A stretch of DNA of 64,000 nucleotides, from NCBI GenBank assembly GCA_017470145.1, contig JAFUFB010000030.1, positions 62,001-126,000 of the forward strand. The letters are read 5' to 3'. The notes under the pieces were generated by a model, which searched no databases, was not told the origin of the DNA, and worked only from the letters and a program-made list of their open reading frames with translations. Every line of letters starts with the position of its first letter. Position 1 is the stretch's first letter. The translations under genes and the position numbers were made by a program. Shown here one piece after another: positions 17,360-26,076 of the stretch. Origin of the DNA: Clostridia bacterium (lineage in GTDB: Bacteria; Bacillota; Clostridia; Christensenellales; Aristaeellaceae).

Positions 17360-19246
17360 TCAGGAATCTCCGCCAATTCCGGAGTCAATGCTTGCGCCTG
17401 TCAGCTTATTCACAATCGTGTTGAATACGAGAATCAAAATGATCAAAATCAGGTTAATGCCGCTGGAGAAGGCATATAAGCCCATCTCATCAAAATATCC
17501 CAGCATCGTGGTAATAATTTTTCCCTGACCGCAAAGCAGCATAAACAGCGTCAGCTCCCGCAGGCAGGTCATGAAGGGCAGCAGGAAACCACTGATAATG
17601 GAAGTCTTCTGGATGGGGATAATGATCCGGGTCATTCTCTTCCACCAGGGGATGTCCTGAATGATCGCCGCTTCCTCAATTTCTCCGGACAGCTGCATCA
17701 TGGAGTTCAACGCGCTGCGGCTGGCAAAGGGAATGTACTTCACCGTACCAGCCAGAATCAGCAGCAAGAATGTGTTGTAGATTCCCGCGCCGGAGCCGAA
17801 GATGAAGAAAGCAACGCCCACTGCCAGGGAGGGCATCAAATAAGGCAGGAAGGCCATGTTGTTAACATAGGACGCCCACTTGCTGCGCCGATTTTTGCTG
17901 ACGCAATAGCCGATCAGCGTTCCAATGGTTCCAGCGGCCAGCGCGCAGCAAATCGCCACAAAGAAGGTGCCCGCAAAGGCATTCCAGATATCCGCGTTGT
18001 AAAGAATGCCCTTCTGCCCATACATGCCGTTTTCCGTCACATTTTCCGCCGTCAGCCACCATTTCGTGGTCGTATGACCTGCAATCCCATGGGTAATGAA
18101 CGAATAGTCGCCGGGATTGGGCAGGAAGGTTTCGACTGCGAAAAGAATAATGGGCAGAATTCCTGTGAACAGAGTCAGCAGCACAAAAAGGAAGGAAATG
18201 ATATACTTTGCCGCGCCAAGGTTCACCACACTGCTCTGGCCGGATTTGCCTGTGACCGTGGTGAAATTCTTTCTTCCCGAAGTTGTCCGCTGATTCACGA
18301 TCAAAATCAGGAAACCGAACAGCATCATGATTACAGCCAGAATGCTGGCCTGCCCAGCGCGGTTGGAGCTCATTCCTACATATTGCGTGCTTAGCGTGCT
18401 GAGTTTCAGGTAGTGAGGAATGGGATAAGAGCCCATGGCGCTGGAGAAAACCAGCAGAATCGTGCTGAGAATCGCCGGCTTGACCAACGGCAGCGTTACC
18501 CGCAGGAAAATCTTCCACCGGGGAGTGTTCAGAATGGTAGCCGCTTCCTCCAGGTTTGCATCCATATTGCGGAAAATACCGCCGATCAAAATATAGGCAA
18601 AAGGCGCATAGTGAATGGCCAGCACCACCGAAACGGGGAACAGCCCTTCACACCACCATTTGGGCATGTACAGGTTAAACAACGCTACAAACAATCCGTC
18701 GTTTCCACCCGTAACCGCGTTGGAATTAAACAGATTCTGCCACATGACCGCCAGCGTCCACTGGGGCATGATGTAAGGGAAAATGAAAATGGAGCTCAAA
18801 TACTTTTTGAATCTTAAATTCGTTCGTGTCACCAGATAGGCAAACACACCGCCATAAAGAATCGCGCCGAAGCAGGCGAAAATGCTGATCAGCACAGAGT
18901 TCATCAGCGGAGTCCACAGATAGATGGAAGCCACGCTCCGGGTCACCCGTTCTCGGCCTACACGCGTCGTAATCGTATCTGTAAACAGATTCGTCCAGTT
19001 ATAGGTGGTCAGCGTCGTTCCCAGCGCATCCACCTGCGATTCAAGCGCTTTCTCCTGGGTATCCACGCTGCCGGGATGCAGTCGAACCGTATCCCGGGCA
19101 ATCGTGAACATGGGATAGATCGTAGAAATGGTCAGCACAATTCCGAGCACCAGCAAAATCGCGTTTTGCGGCTTGGTAATATAAGTTTTAAACCTGTTCC
19201 AGGTTCTGCGGAATCCGCTGGATTTTTTCACAACGGAGGTGGTCAT
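17360..19246 (-). CDS. ABC transporter permease with two fused membrane domains (FbpB/ThiP-like)
   Basis: 628 residues with two successive binding-protein-dependent permease domains, each with an EAA loop (NLEEAATIL near 245 and EIEEAAIIQ near 545). This duplication is typical of iron(III), thiamine and 2-aminoethylphosphonate type importers, usually 500-560 residues. Here a basic N-terminal tail of ~30 residues and a long extracellular loop (TTKWWLTAENVTENG region) add length. The ATG at 19246 has GGGGGAAGG upstream; the frame is open to 19324. The substrate is not clear from sequence. Confidence 0.88.
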   Translation of the reverse strand: MTTSVVKKSSGFRRTWNRFKTYITKPQNAILLVLGIVLTISTIYPMFTIARDTVRLHPGSVDTQEKALESQVDALGTTLTTYNWTNLFTDTITTRVGRERVTRSVASIYLWTPLMNSVLISIFACFGAILYGGVFAYLVTRTNLRFKKYLSSIFIFPYIMPQWTLAVMWQNLFNSNAVTGGNDGLFVALFNLYMPKWWCEGLFPVSVVLAIHYAPFAYILIGGIFRNMDANLEEAATILNTPRWKIFLRVTLPLVKPAILSTILLVFSSAMGSYPIPHYLKLSTLSTQYVGMSSNRAGQASILAVIMMLFGFLILIVNQRTTSGRKNFTTVTGKSGQSSVVNLGAAKYIISFLFVLLTLFTGILPIILFAVETFLPNPGDYSFITHGIAGHTTTKWWLTAENVTENGMYGQKGILYNADIWNAFAGTFFVAICCALAAGTIGTLIGYCVSKNRRSKWASYVNNMAFLPYLMPSLAVGVAFFIFGSGAGIYNTFLLLILAGTVKYIPFASRSALNSMMQLSGEIEEAAIIQDIPWWKRMTRIIIPIQKTSIISGFLLPFMTCLRELTLFMLLCGQGKIITTMLGYFDEMGLYAFSSGINLILIILILVFNTIVNKLTGASIDSGIGGDS

Positions 19247-19286
19247 ACCCTTCCCCCTTTCTCTTTCTTCGAGATAGAATGAAAAG

Positions 19287-19320
19287 GGGTGACGCCCGGC
19301 ATTGCTCCGACACGCCACCC
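19287..19320 (-). other. Intercistronic hairpin between binding protein and permease
   Basis: GGGTGGCG / CGTCACCC arms (one mismatch) followed by CTTTTC on the minus strand, in the 113-base gap. Such hairpins often trap RNA decay or end part of the transcripts so that the binding protein is made in excess. Confidence 0.45.
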
Positions 19321-19359
19321 GCATCTTTTCTAGACTCTACAGTTTTGATTCAGCTGCGC

Positions 19360-20640
19360 TTACTTGCCAGCTACGATACCGTCAATCCAGTCGCTCATAG
19401 CGCCGGAAACAGAAGCGCAATAGGCCGGATCTTCCACAACCAGTTTGCCCTCATTCAGCCACCAGTCGTAGCCGCGGTCATTCTTGGCCGGGAACTCTTC
19501 GCCGCCATCGTTGCTGTGATCCTGCATGCAGGCGGGAACGGGAGCGTAGCCACCCATGTCCTTGCCCCAGGCAGCGAAGCCTTCCTGAGTCGTGGTCATG
19601 TAGGCAATCAGCGCGCAGGAAGTCCAGGGCAGCGGGCTGCTCTTGGTCAGCATCAGATAGTGCTTATAGGCATATCCGCCGATTCCGACATAGCCATCCT
19701 GATAAGCGGCCACGGTGATGTTGTTTACAGAGGACTCAGCCGTTTCTTCCACGCTGCGCAGCTTGGAGTAAACCAGCAGGCCCGCCTGATCCTTGGCAGA
19801 GGTGGTCACCAACGTGTTGCAGATGGGGCCATCATCGGTCTCTTCATTATACTTCTCGCACCACAGATACACCCAGGCCAGGCCATACTGCACATTTTCG
19901 CCCGTCAAGCCCAGATCCTCAGCGTCCTGCTTCATATCTTCGATCAGGGCGTCGTCTTCTTCGTTCTTTCCATCCCAGGCTTCGTAGGCTTCCTTCGCAA
20001 TGGTGGCGTACTTGTCATTGGTCATCATATACAGGAAGTTCTTGCCAACCAGTTCGGAGTTCACGCCCATGAACAGCGGAGCTTCGCCTTCACGAACGAA
20101 ATCCCACATGTTGGTGTAGGTTTTTTCGCCCAGATTGTTGAACATGAAAACCTTGTTCAGTGTCTGCAGCGCCAGGGGATTTTCATTGTTCTCCTTGGCG
20201 ACGCCTTCCGCCTCCAGCCAGTCCTTCGGAACAAAGTTCAGCAAAAGGCCCGTGTCCAGCATCTTGCTCTGGATCTGGTTGCCATCCTGGATCAGGGTCA
20301 TGGACATGACGTGGTTGGAGCCGTTGACATCTTCTGTCAGCTGATCAAAGATCTTGTTTTCCTTGGGCTGCTGCCAGCCGCCTTCATAGTCCAGCGTATA
20401 GTTGGGGTCGATCTTCTGCAGCGCTTCCACGAACAGGGGAAGCACGCTCTTGCCGCGGCTGGAATTACCTACGGCATCGAACCGCTTACCATTGGATTCC
20501 TCGATTGCCTTCTGGAAGAGCTCTTCCAAGGTCATGGTCTGGGCCTGAGCGATTACATCTTCCACGGACTCAGCGGCTGCGAAGGAAACCATCGTCAGAC
20601 ACATTGCCAGCGCCAGTACCAGAGATAACAGCTTTTTCAT
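19360..20640 (-). CDS. ABC transporter substrate-binding protein
   Basis: 426 residues. A signal peptide with Lys-Lys, a hydrophobic core and cleavage near AAA-E at residue ~23; no lipobox cysteine, so it may be released or held by other contacts. The body resembles family 1/6 periplasmic binding proteins that partner double-domain permeases (iron, polyamine, phosphonate, sugar phosphate). Ligand residues cannot be read off. It is first in the operon, under a strong promoter, with AAGGAG 9 bases before the ATG. Confidence 0.85.
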   Translation of the reverse strand: MKKLLSLVLALAMCLTMVSFAAAESVEDVIAQAQTMTLEELFQKAIEESNGKRFDAVGNSSRGKSVLPLFVEALQKIDPNYTLDYEGGWQQPKENKIFDQLTEDVNGSNHVMSMTLIQDGNQIQSKMLDTGLLLNFVPKDWLEAEGVAKENNENPLALQTLNKVFMFNNLGEKTYTNMWDFVREGEAPLFMGVNSELVGKNFLYMMTNDKYATIAKEAYEAWDGKNEEDDALIEDMKQDAEDLGLTGENVQYGLAWVYLWCEKYNEETDDGPICNTLVTTSAKDQAGLLVYSKLRSVEETAESSVNNITVAAYQDGYVGIGGYAYKHYLMLTKSSPLPWTSCALIAYMTTTQEGFAAWGKDMGGYAPVPACMQDHSNDGGEEFPAKNDRGYDWWLNEGKLVVEDPAYCASVSGAMSDWIDGIVAGK

Positions 20641-20691
20641 TTTTGAATTCTCCTTTGCTATTCTATTTCGGCTTCCGCCGTCGTTACAGCT

Positions 20692-20720
20692 ATTATATCA
20701 AATATTTTAAAAAAAATCAA
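20692..20720 (-). promoter_or_regulatory. Promoter of the 16-20.6 kb ABC operon
   Basis: TTGATT, 17 bases, perfect TATAAT, about 50 bases upstream of the binding protein ATG. The spacer is AT-rich with an eight-T run. Confidence 0.85.
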
Positions 20721-20806
20721 CCGTTTTTTACAAATTTTCTTTTCTCATGCTGTTTTCGACAGCTATCTTGCATTTTGTTGATTTTTCATTATTTCCCCAC
20801 TTTATG

Positions 20807-20833
20807 AAAAAACCTGCCAGTAAATCTGGCAGG
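20807..20833 (-). terminator. Terminator of the symporter gene
   Basis: CCTGCCAG / CTGGCAGG arms with an ATTTA loop and a T-run, 20 bases after the symporter stop on the minus strand. Confidence 0.88.
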
Positions 20834-20853
20834 GATAAAAATCAATCAGGAGC

Positions 20854-22419
20854 TCAATCCTCCAGGGCGTTGGTCTGCTTCACCAGCACCTTCTTCTCAT
20901 AGCAGGAGAAGGCGTTGTCCACGATCTTCCGATCAGGCTTGGGAGTGATCAGGGAAATAATCGGCACGCACACCAGGCCCACCAGCATGCAGAAGGCGCC
21001 GGCATTGATGGGGCTCTGCAGCAGGCCCAGGTTCACGCTCAGCACCCCCAGGTTGCTCAGCATGTCAATGGTCATGAACACGCAGGAGAACAGGATGTTG
21101 ATCCAGCAGGCGATGCGGCTGGTGCCCTTCCAGTACAGGCCATACAGGAAGGGGGCCAGGAAGGCGCCGGCCATGGCGCCCCAGCTGACGCCCATGGCCT
21201 GGGCAATGAAGGCCACCGGGGAGTTCACCTGAACGATGGCGATGACGGCGGAAATCACGATGAAAACCACGATCAGCGAGCGCATGATCAGCAGCTGCTT
21301 CTTCTCATCCAGGTCCTTGATCACATGGCCCTTCAGCAGGTCCAGGGTCACGGTGGAGGAGGAGGTCAGCACCAGGGAGCTCAGAGTGCTCATGGAGGCG
21401 GACAGCACCAGGATGATCACCACAGCGATCAGCAAATCCGGCAGGCCAGAGAGCATGGCCGGAATCACCGCGTCGAAGCCGCCCACCGGGTTGCCGTTTT
21501 CAGCCACACCCACCACATCGGAGAACAGCCGGCCGAAACCGCCCAGGAAATAGCATCCGCCCGCCACGATGGTGGCAAAGATGGTGGAGATGATGGTTCC
21601 CTTATGGATATCGCCCTCGCTCTTGATGGCGTAGAACTTGCCCACCATCTGGGGCAGGCCCCAGGTGCCCAAGCTGGTCAGGATCACCACGCCCAGCAGG
21701 CTCAGGGGATCCGGCCCAAAGAAGGAATTGAAGATGCCCGGCACGGTGGACACTCGATCGTCCTGGATGGCAGCCAGGCCGTTCAGGGAGCCGATGAAGC
21801 CGCCGTTCTTGCTCAGCACCGCCGCGATGACCGCCACGATGCCCACGATCATGATGAGGCCCTGAATAAAGTCGTTAATGGCGGTGGCCATATATCCGCC
21901 GGCGATAACATAGATCGCCGTCAGCACGGACATCACCAGCACGCACCAGAAGTAGGGGATGCCAAAGGCCATTTCGAACAGCCGGCTCAGCCCGTTATAC
22001 AGGGAGGCGGTGTAGGGAATCAGGAAAATGAAGATAACGATCGAGGCCACGATCTTCAGCGCCTCGGAGCCAAAGCGGCGGGCGAAGAAGTCCGGCATGG
22101 TGGCGCTGTGCAGATGCTGGGTCATGATGCGGGTCCGCCGGCCAAGCACCACCCAGGCCAGCAGGGAGCCCAAAATCGCGTTCCCGATGCCCACCCAGGT
22201 GGAGGATATGCCGAATTTCCAGCCGAACTGCCCGGCGTAGCCCACGAAAATAACCGCGGAGAAATAACTGGTGCCATAGGCGAAGGCCGTCAGCCAGGGG
22301 CCGACGCTGCGCCCGCCCAGGACGAAGCCATTGACGTCCGTGGCGTTTTTCCGGGTGATGAAACCGATGGAGACCATCACGCCGAAGAAGATGACCAGCA
22401 GAATGATTTTGATTGCCAT
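20854..22419 (-). CDS. Sodium:solute symporter (SSS family)
   Basis: 521 residues with about thirteen membrane segments. It starts in the membrane with no signal peptide and carries the SSS features near the N terminus (FVLGGRSVGPWLTAFAYG, then SYFSAVIFVGYAG). It is closest in look to PutP/PanF-like carriers, which use sodium to import proline, pantothenate or other small acids, but the substrate cannot be assigned. Transcribed alone, with its own promoter and terminator. GGGAGAGAG precedes the ATG. Confidence 0.9.
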   Translation of the reverse strand: MAIKIILLVIFFGVMVSIGFITRKNATDVNGFVLGGRSVGPWLTAFAYGTSYFSAVIFVGYAGQFGWKFGISSTWVGIGNAILGSLLAWVVLGRRTRIMTQHLHSATMPDFFARRFGSEALKIVASIVIFIFLIPYTASLYNGLSRLFEMAFGIPYFWCVLVMSVLTAIYVIAGGYMATAINDFIQGLIMIVGIVAVIAAVLSKNGGFIGSLNGLAAIQDDRVSTVPGIFNSFFGPDPLSLLGVVILTSLGTWGLPQMVGKFYAIKSEGDIHKGTIISTIFATIVAGGCYFLGGFGRLFSDVVGVAENGNPVGGFDAVIPAMLSGLPDLLIAVVIILVLSASMSTLSSLVLTSSSTVTLDLLKGHVIKDLDEKKQLLIMRSLIVVFIVISAVIAIVQVNSPVAFIAQAMGVSWGAMAGAFLAPFLYGLYWKGTSRIACWINILFSCVFMTIDMLSNLGVLSVNLGLLQSPINAGAFCMLVGLVCVPIISLITPKPDRKIVDNAFSCYEKKVLVKQTNALED

Positions 22420-22480
22420 GAATCTCTCTCCCTTAACCGTATTCTTTCGCGCTTTTAAGCTTTTATGCTTTTATCTCTAA

Positions 22481-22534
22481 AAGCGTTAAAGCGCTTGTGC
22501 CGCCTATTTTACTCTCCTCCCGCTTTTCACACAA
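22481..22534 (-). promoter_or_regulatory. Probable promoter and operator of the symporter gene
   Basis: TTGTGT, 17 bases, TAAAAT at 22506-22534. Just downstream, in the transcript start region, lies the palindrome AAGCGCTTTAACGCTT (22481-22496), a possible repressor site. Confidence 0.5.
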
Positions 22535-22581
22535 GAGGTGAATTGTTCTCTTTTCGTTTTTCTAAGCAAGTACGAAGGAAA

Positions 22582-22604
22582 GCTCCCCCGCGGCGCGGGG
22601 GAGC
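22582..22604 (-). terminator. GC-rich hairpin after the deacetylase gene
   Basis: A 23-base perfect palindrome (GCTCCCCCGCG / CGCGGGGGAGC) followed on the minus strand by TTTCCTT, about 70 bases after the deacetylase stop. A-rich sequence flanks the other side. Confidence 0.65.
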
Positions 22605-22672
22605 GAAAAAAAGCCATGGATTTATGAAGCAATTCCAACGCATCCTACAGATAGGAAGCAATCAGCCCATCC

Positions 22673-24031
22673 TCAGGTATCATCTCGCTTAGAGGTATCC
22701 CCATTCTGGCAGCGATAATACACCGTGTCCGGCTGCAGCGTTACCCCATCCTTGGCGAAAAGCTCGTCGATAGTCAGCAGCAGGTAGCCGTTTTCCTCCA
22801 GATATTTCACCATCTGACGGGTGGTTTCCGGCGTGTTATCTTTAATATCGTGGCAAAGGATGATGTCCCCGTCCTGAATGGCCTTTTTCACCTTGCTCAT
22901 GACCTGGGCGGTCGTCCGCCCCCGCCAGTCGTAGGTATCCAGGCTCCACTGAATGTAAGACCAGCCTACCTTGGCCTTGATCATCTGGGGATACCGGCCC
23001 CCGGGCACCCGGTCATATCGCACGGGAATGCCAATGGATTTGATCATGGCCTGGTTCACCTTCCCCGGCATGGCCCGAAGGGCGGCGCCGGAGGATTTGG
23101 TGACGTTCCCATGGTGCCAGTTGTGGGCCGCCACCGCGTGGCCCTCGTCGTTTTCCCGCTGCACCAGATAGCTGTAATCCGCCACCCGGTTGCCGATGAC
23201 AAAGAAGGTAGCCGTAGCTCCGGTTTCCATCAGGCTGTTCAGCACCTTGGGAGTATTGGAGCCGCTGGGGCCGTCGTCAAAGGTCAGGGCACAGGTGTTG
23301 TAATAACTGAGATTATCCGTCTCCAAATAGGCCTGCTCCGTCATCATATCCTGAATCTGAGGATAAAAGAAGGTGACGGACATCAGGGTATGCTTCCCCT
23401 CGTAGAGCGCCTCCGCCGGGTAATGCAGCACCAGGCTCATGCCGTGCAGCGTAAACTCCGCCTGCTCCAGGGCCTCCCGGCTGCAGAGAGCTGCCAACTT
23501 TTCCGCCTCCGGCTCCTCCTCCGGCCAGAAGGCCAGAAGGCCTTCCCGCACCCCCTCCGCCAGGAAGGCCCAGGTGGCCTCATCCTCATCGAAGATATCC
23601 GAAAGAAAAATCCGCTCCCCGGTGGACATATCGTAGGTCCGGGTGGTCATCCGCTGATCCGTCAGGGCCTGATGATATTGGGTCCTGGCCTGAATCAGGA
23701 AGCTGAGCCAGCGATGCCCCGTACGGCTGTACCGAATCTCCACGTCCAGGCGGCTGTTGCTCTTTCCGGCATTCTTCTGAGCAGGCAGATCCGCCCCCAG
23801 CTCCTCCGCCCAGGCCTGGGCAATGCCGTTGACCTCCTCCGTCACGCTGTCCGCCGCTGTTTCCACCTGCCAAAGCCGAACCACGGATTTATTGCTGTTC
23901 ACCGTATCCTGATAGCCATTTTGCACCTGATGCAGGGGAGAGATGGACTCCGCCGCCGCCAGGGAAAGGGCGCAAAGGCACGCCAGGAAAAGAATGATCC
24001 CCAGCCATTTCTTAGATGTTTTATCCGCCAT
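22673..24031 (-). CDS. Secreted polysaccharide deacetylase (PdaC-like)
   Basis: 452 residues. A signal peptide or membrane anchor (SKKWLGIILFLACLCALSLAAAE) begins the protein. Residues ~60-240 resemble the DUF4163/DUF3298 region that precedes deacetylases in PdaC. Residues ~255-440 are a NodB domain with the catalytic base and metal Asp in TFDDGP, the two metal histidines in HNWHH, and the late motifs RVPGGRYP and ILCHDI. It would remove acetyl groups from peptidoglycan or another surface glycan outside the membrane. The ATG at 24031 has AGGAGG 8 bases upstream; the open frame to 24193 overlaps the upstream gene and looks spurious. Confidence 0.88.
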   Translation of the reverse strand: MADKTSKKWLGIILFLACLCALSLAAAESISPLHQVQNGYQDTVNSNKSVVRLWQVETAADSVTEEVNGIAQAWAEELGADLPAQKNAGKSNSRLDVEIRYSRTGHRWLSFLIQARTQYHQALTDQRMTTRTYDMSTGERIFLSDIFDEDEATWAFLAEGVREGLLAFWPEEEPEAEKLAALCSREALEQAEFTLHGMSLVLHYPAEALYEGKHTLMSVTFFYPQIQDMMTEQAYLETDNLSYYNTCALTFDDGPSGSNTPKVLNSLMETGATATFFVIGNRVADYSYLVQRENDEGHAVAAHNWHHGNVTKSSGAALRAMPGKVNQAMIKSIGIPVRYDRVPGGRYPQMIKAKVGWSYIQWSLDTYDWRGRTTAQVMSKVKKAIQDGDIILCHDIKDNTPETTRQMVKYLEENGYLLLTIDELFAKDGVTLQPDTVYYRCQNGDTSKRDDT

Positions 24032-24126
24032 TGCCGCGCCTCCTGCTTTCCATCGCTTCTTCCCTCTCCCGCGCCTCCGGCCCCCATTATAGCCTGAACC
24101 TGGCAGAAAAGCAATTTCCCGATCGT

Positions 24127-24648
24127 TTATCGAACATAGGCCCGCATGGGCGCCTCCTCCCGCAGGATGCGATCCACCTCCATCAGCCCCCATCGCCGCA
24201 GCTTGTAGAGATATCGCAGGCTATATCCGCTGCGCTCCGCCGCGGCCCGAGCGGTACATCCGTTCAGGTACAGATCGTCCAAGATCAGGGCCACCTCCGG
24301 GTTCTCTATCCGATCCAGCACGGCCCAAATCTCGTTTTTCAAATTCACCAGATGATCCACCTCCCGGTCGATCTCCTGGTCCAGATCCATCATTCGATCC
24401 CGAGCGGCCATGCGGCTGTCCTCCGCCCCGCTGCCCGGCCGGGCAAAGGGATCTCCCGTGATGCGCAAAGAAAGATCCCGCAGCTGGGCACGAAAGCGCA
24501 GCTTTTGATCAATCCGCTGATCCAGCCGCCGAACCTGGGACAGATAGCTATCCGCCCGGGCCAGGGCCGCCTCTTCCCATTGCGCCGCCAGTGCCTGATC
24601 CTCCCGGCTCAAGGGACTCGCCGCCTCCCTGCGAAGCGCCTCACTCAT
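24127..24648 (-). CDS. DUF1492/sigma-70 region 4-like regulator, phage-type
   Basis: 173 residues. A long charged helical region (DQEIDREVDHLVNLKNEIW) is followed by a helix-turn-helix (VALILDDLYLNGCTARAAAERSGYS) that resembles sigma region 4. This layout is that of DUF1492 or ArpU-like proteins of Gram-positive phages and mobile elements, which act on late transcription. It has its own near-consensus promoter overlapping a palindrome and diverges from an XRE-ImmA pair. The deacetylase gene follows after 95 bases and may be co-transcribed. Confidence 0.72.
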   Translation of the reverse strand: MSEALRREAASPLSREDQALAAQWEEAALARADSYLSQVRRLDQRIDQKLRFRAQLRDLSLRITGDPFARPGSGAEDSRMAARDRMMDLDQEIDREVDHLVNLKNEIWAVLDRIENPEVALILDDLYLNGCTARAAAERSGYSLRYLYKLRRWGLMEVDRILREEAPMRAYVR

Positions 24649-24675
24649 CCGGAAACCACTCCTCTCTCCTTCGAT

Positions 24676-24694
24676 AGCACAAAATCATTGTGCT
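24676..24694. promoter_or_regulatory. Palindromic operator candidate
   Basis: AGCACAA-AATCA-TTGTGCT, perfect 7-base arms, lying at the start point of the DUF1492-like promoter. A likely site for one of the neighbouring XRE repressors. Confidence 0.6.
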
Positions 24695-24702
24695 TTAGAC
24701 GA

Positions 24703-24732
24703 ATTATACTGGAATGAATTCTGGTTTGTCAA
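24703..24732 (-). promoter_or_regulatory. Promoter of the DUF1492-like gene
   Basis: Perfect TTGACA and TATAAT with an 18-base spacer, about 55 bases upstream of the start codon. Confidence 0.88.
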
Positions 24733-24785
24733 GCGGTAAAATTTTAATTTTTTAAAGTTATTTCGTCCATTATTTACAATATTTC

Positions 24786-24814
24786 TTGAAATTTTTCCCT
24801 TTATATGGTAAAAT
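24786..24814 (+). promoter_or_regulatory. Promoter of the XRE-ImmA operon
   Basis: TTGAAA, 17 bases, TAAAAT, about 50 bases before the XRE start. The sequence after it (24822-24840) is an imperfect palindrome of the AGAACAA...TTTGTCCT type and may be an operator. Confidence 0.75.
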
Positions 24815-24863
24815 CCCAAAAGAACAATATTTTTGTCCTTTTTCTGGAAAAGGAGGCATTTCC

Positions 24864-25208
24864 ATGGAGCAAATCTTTGGAGATCGGCTGCGGATGATTC
24901 GGAAGCGGCGAGGGATGACGCAGAGCACCCTGGCTCAGGCCCTGGGGGTCACGGTGCAAACCGTGGTCCGCTATGAAGGGCTCCGGCTGGAGGAGCTTCG
25001 GCCCGGCCGGCTGGAGGCCATCGCCGCCGCCCTGGAGGTTTCACCCCAGGAGCTTTCCGGCGCCGGAGGGGATCCGGCGGAGGACGAAATTCAGGTGCTG
25101 ACTCGCGGCCTGCGGAATATGGATCCCGCCCAGCGGGAAAATCTGATTCAGCTCATGATGCCCTTCATCCTGCAGTACCAAAAAAAGGAGGCGGTGGATC
25201 ATGGCTGA
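24864..25208 (+). CDS. XRE-family transcriptional regulator
   Basis: 114 residues with an N-terminal Cro/CI-type helix-turn-helix at ~10-65 (RLRMIRKRRGMTQSTLAQALGVTVQTVVRYE). It has a short C-terminal helical part. The ATG follows AAGGAGG by 8 bases. Its end overlaps the ImmA-type peptidase gene by 8 bases. In phages and ICEs such pairs work as a repressor and the protease that inactivates it; that is the favoured reading here. The divergent promoter with its palindrome is a likely target. Confidence 0.87.
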   Translation: MEQIFGDRLRMIRKRRGMTQSTLAQALGVTVQTVVRYEGLRLEELRPGRLEAIAAALEVSPQELSGAGGDPAEDEIQVLTRGLRNMDPAQRENLIQLMMPFILQYQKKEAVDHG

Positions 25209-26031
25209 TCGTCTCCCCCCGCCGGAGGAGGAGCGCCGAGGCCCCGCTGTTCGCCTGGCCTGCCAGGTGCTGATCTCCGCCGAGGTGCGCTTTCTCCCGC
25301 CGGATCCCTTCGCCCTGGCGCGGGATCTGGGGTTTCATCTGCTCTCCCTCTCCGCCATCGCCCAGGAGTTGCAGCAGAATCCGGATCATTATATCCGCCA
25401 CACCGTGGGGGAGGAGGCCTTTACCCTCTCCCTCGGGGAACAAAAGCTCATCATCTATAACGACACCGTCCGTTCCCCGGAGCGGATCCGCTTTTCCATT
25501 TTTCATGAATTCGGCCATTTGCTCCTGCGGCATTTTGACTGCTGGAATCTGGCTCACCTCTCCCCGGATCAAGCCCGGGCCCTGGAGGACGAGGCCAACA
25601 CCTTTGCACGGAATTTTCTGTGTCCTCCGCCGATTCTGGATCTGGCCCGGGGGGATCGGACCGATCCTAAGCTTGCCGCCCTCTTCTGCATGAGCCAGCG
25701 GGCCTGGTCCGCCCGGCTGCGGACCATGGCCATCGATCGGCGATACATCGATCAGCCCCTGGCCGATCAGCTGCGGAATCAATTCCGCCCCTATATGTTC
25801 GGCCGCCGATGCCGGGATTGCGGCCACGTCTTTATCGATGACTTCCACCAGGGGCATTGCCCCCAATGCGGCTGCCACTATCTATCTTGGAACCCCCTGA
25901 TGGAATCCCGGCTGCAGGCCGCCGCCCATCAGCATGTGGCCAGCGCCCGGGCGGAGGATATTAAGCCCGCCTTGGGGGCCGCCGCGCCGGATTTGACCCG
26001 GTACTGGGAGCTGCTGCGCCGAGAGCAATAA
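25201..26031 (+). CDS. ImmA/IrrE-type metallopeptidase with C-terminal zinc ribbon
   Basis: 276 residues. The zinc protease motif is H102-E103-F-G-H106, with the third ligand E131 in EDEANTFARNF, the arrangement of ImmA/IrrE proteases that cut a partner repressor. After residue 200 there is an added zinc ribbon: C204-x-x-C207 and C220-x-x-C223. The extension may bind DNA or the partner. No signal peptide. It overlaps the XRE gene by 8 bases, so the two are made together. Confidence 0.86.
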   Translation: MADRLPPPEEERRGPAVRLACQVLISAEVRFLPPDPFALARDLGFHLLSLSAIAQELQQNPDHYIRHTVGEEAFTLSLGEQKLIIYNDTVRSPERIRFSIFHEFGHLLLRHFDCWNLAHLSPDQARALEDEANTFARNFLCPPPILDLARGDRTDPKLAALFCMSQRAWSARLRTMAIDRRYIDQPLADQLRNQFRPYMFGRRCRDCGHVFIDDFHQGHCPQCGCHYLSWNPLMESRLQAAAHQHVASARAEDIKPALGAAAPDLTRYWELLRREQ

Positions 26032-26076
26032 TCTTCGATGATCCCCCTTGCTTGAAAACTCCACATCTCGCGCGCC

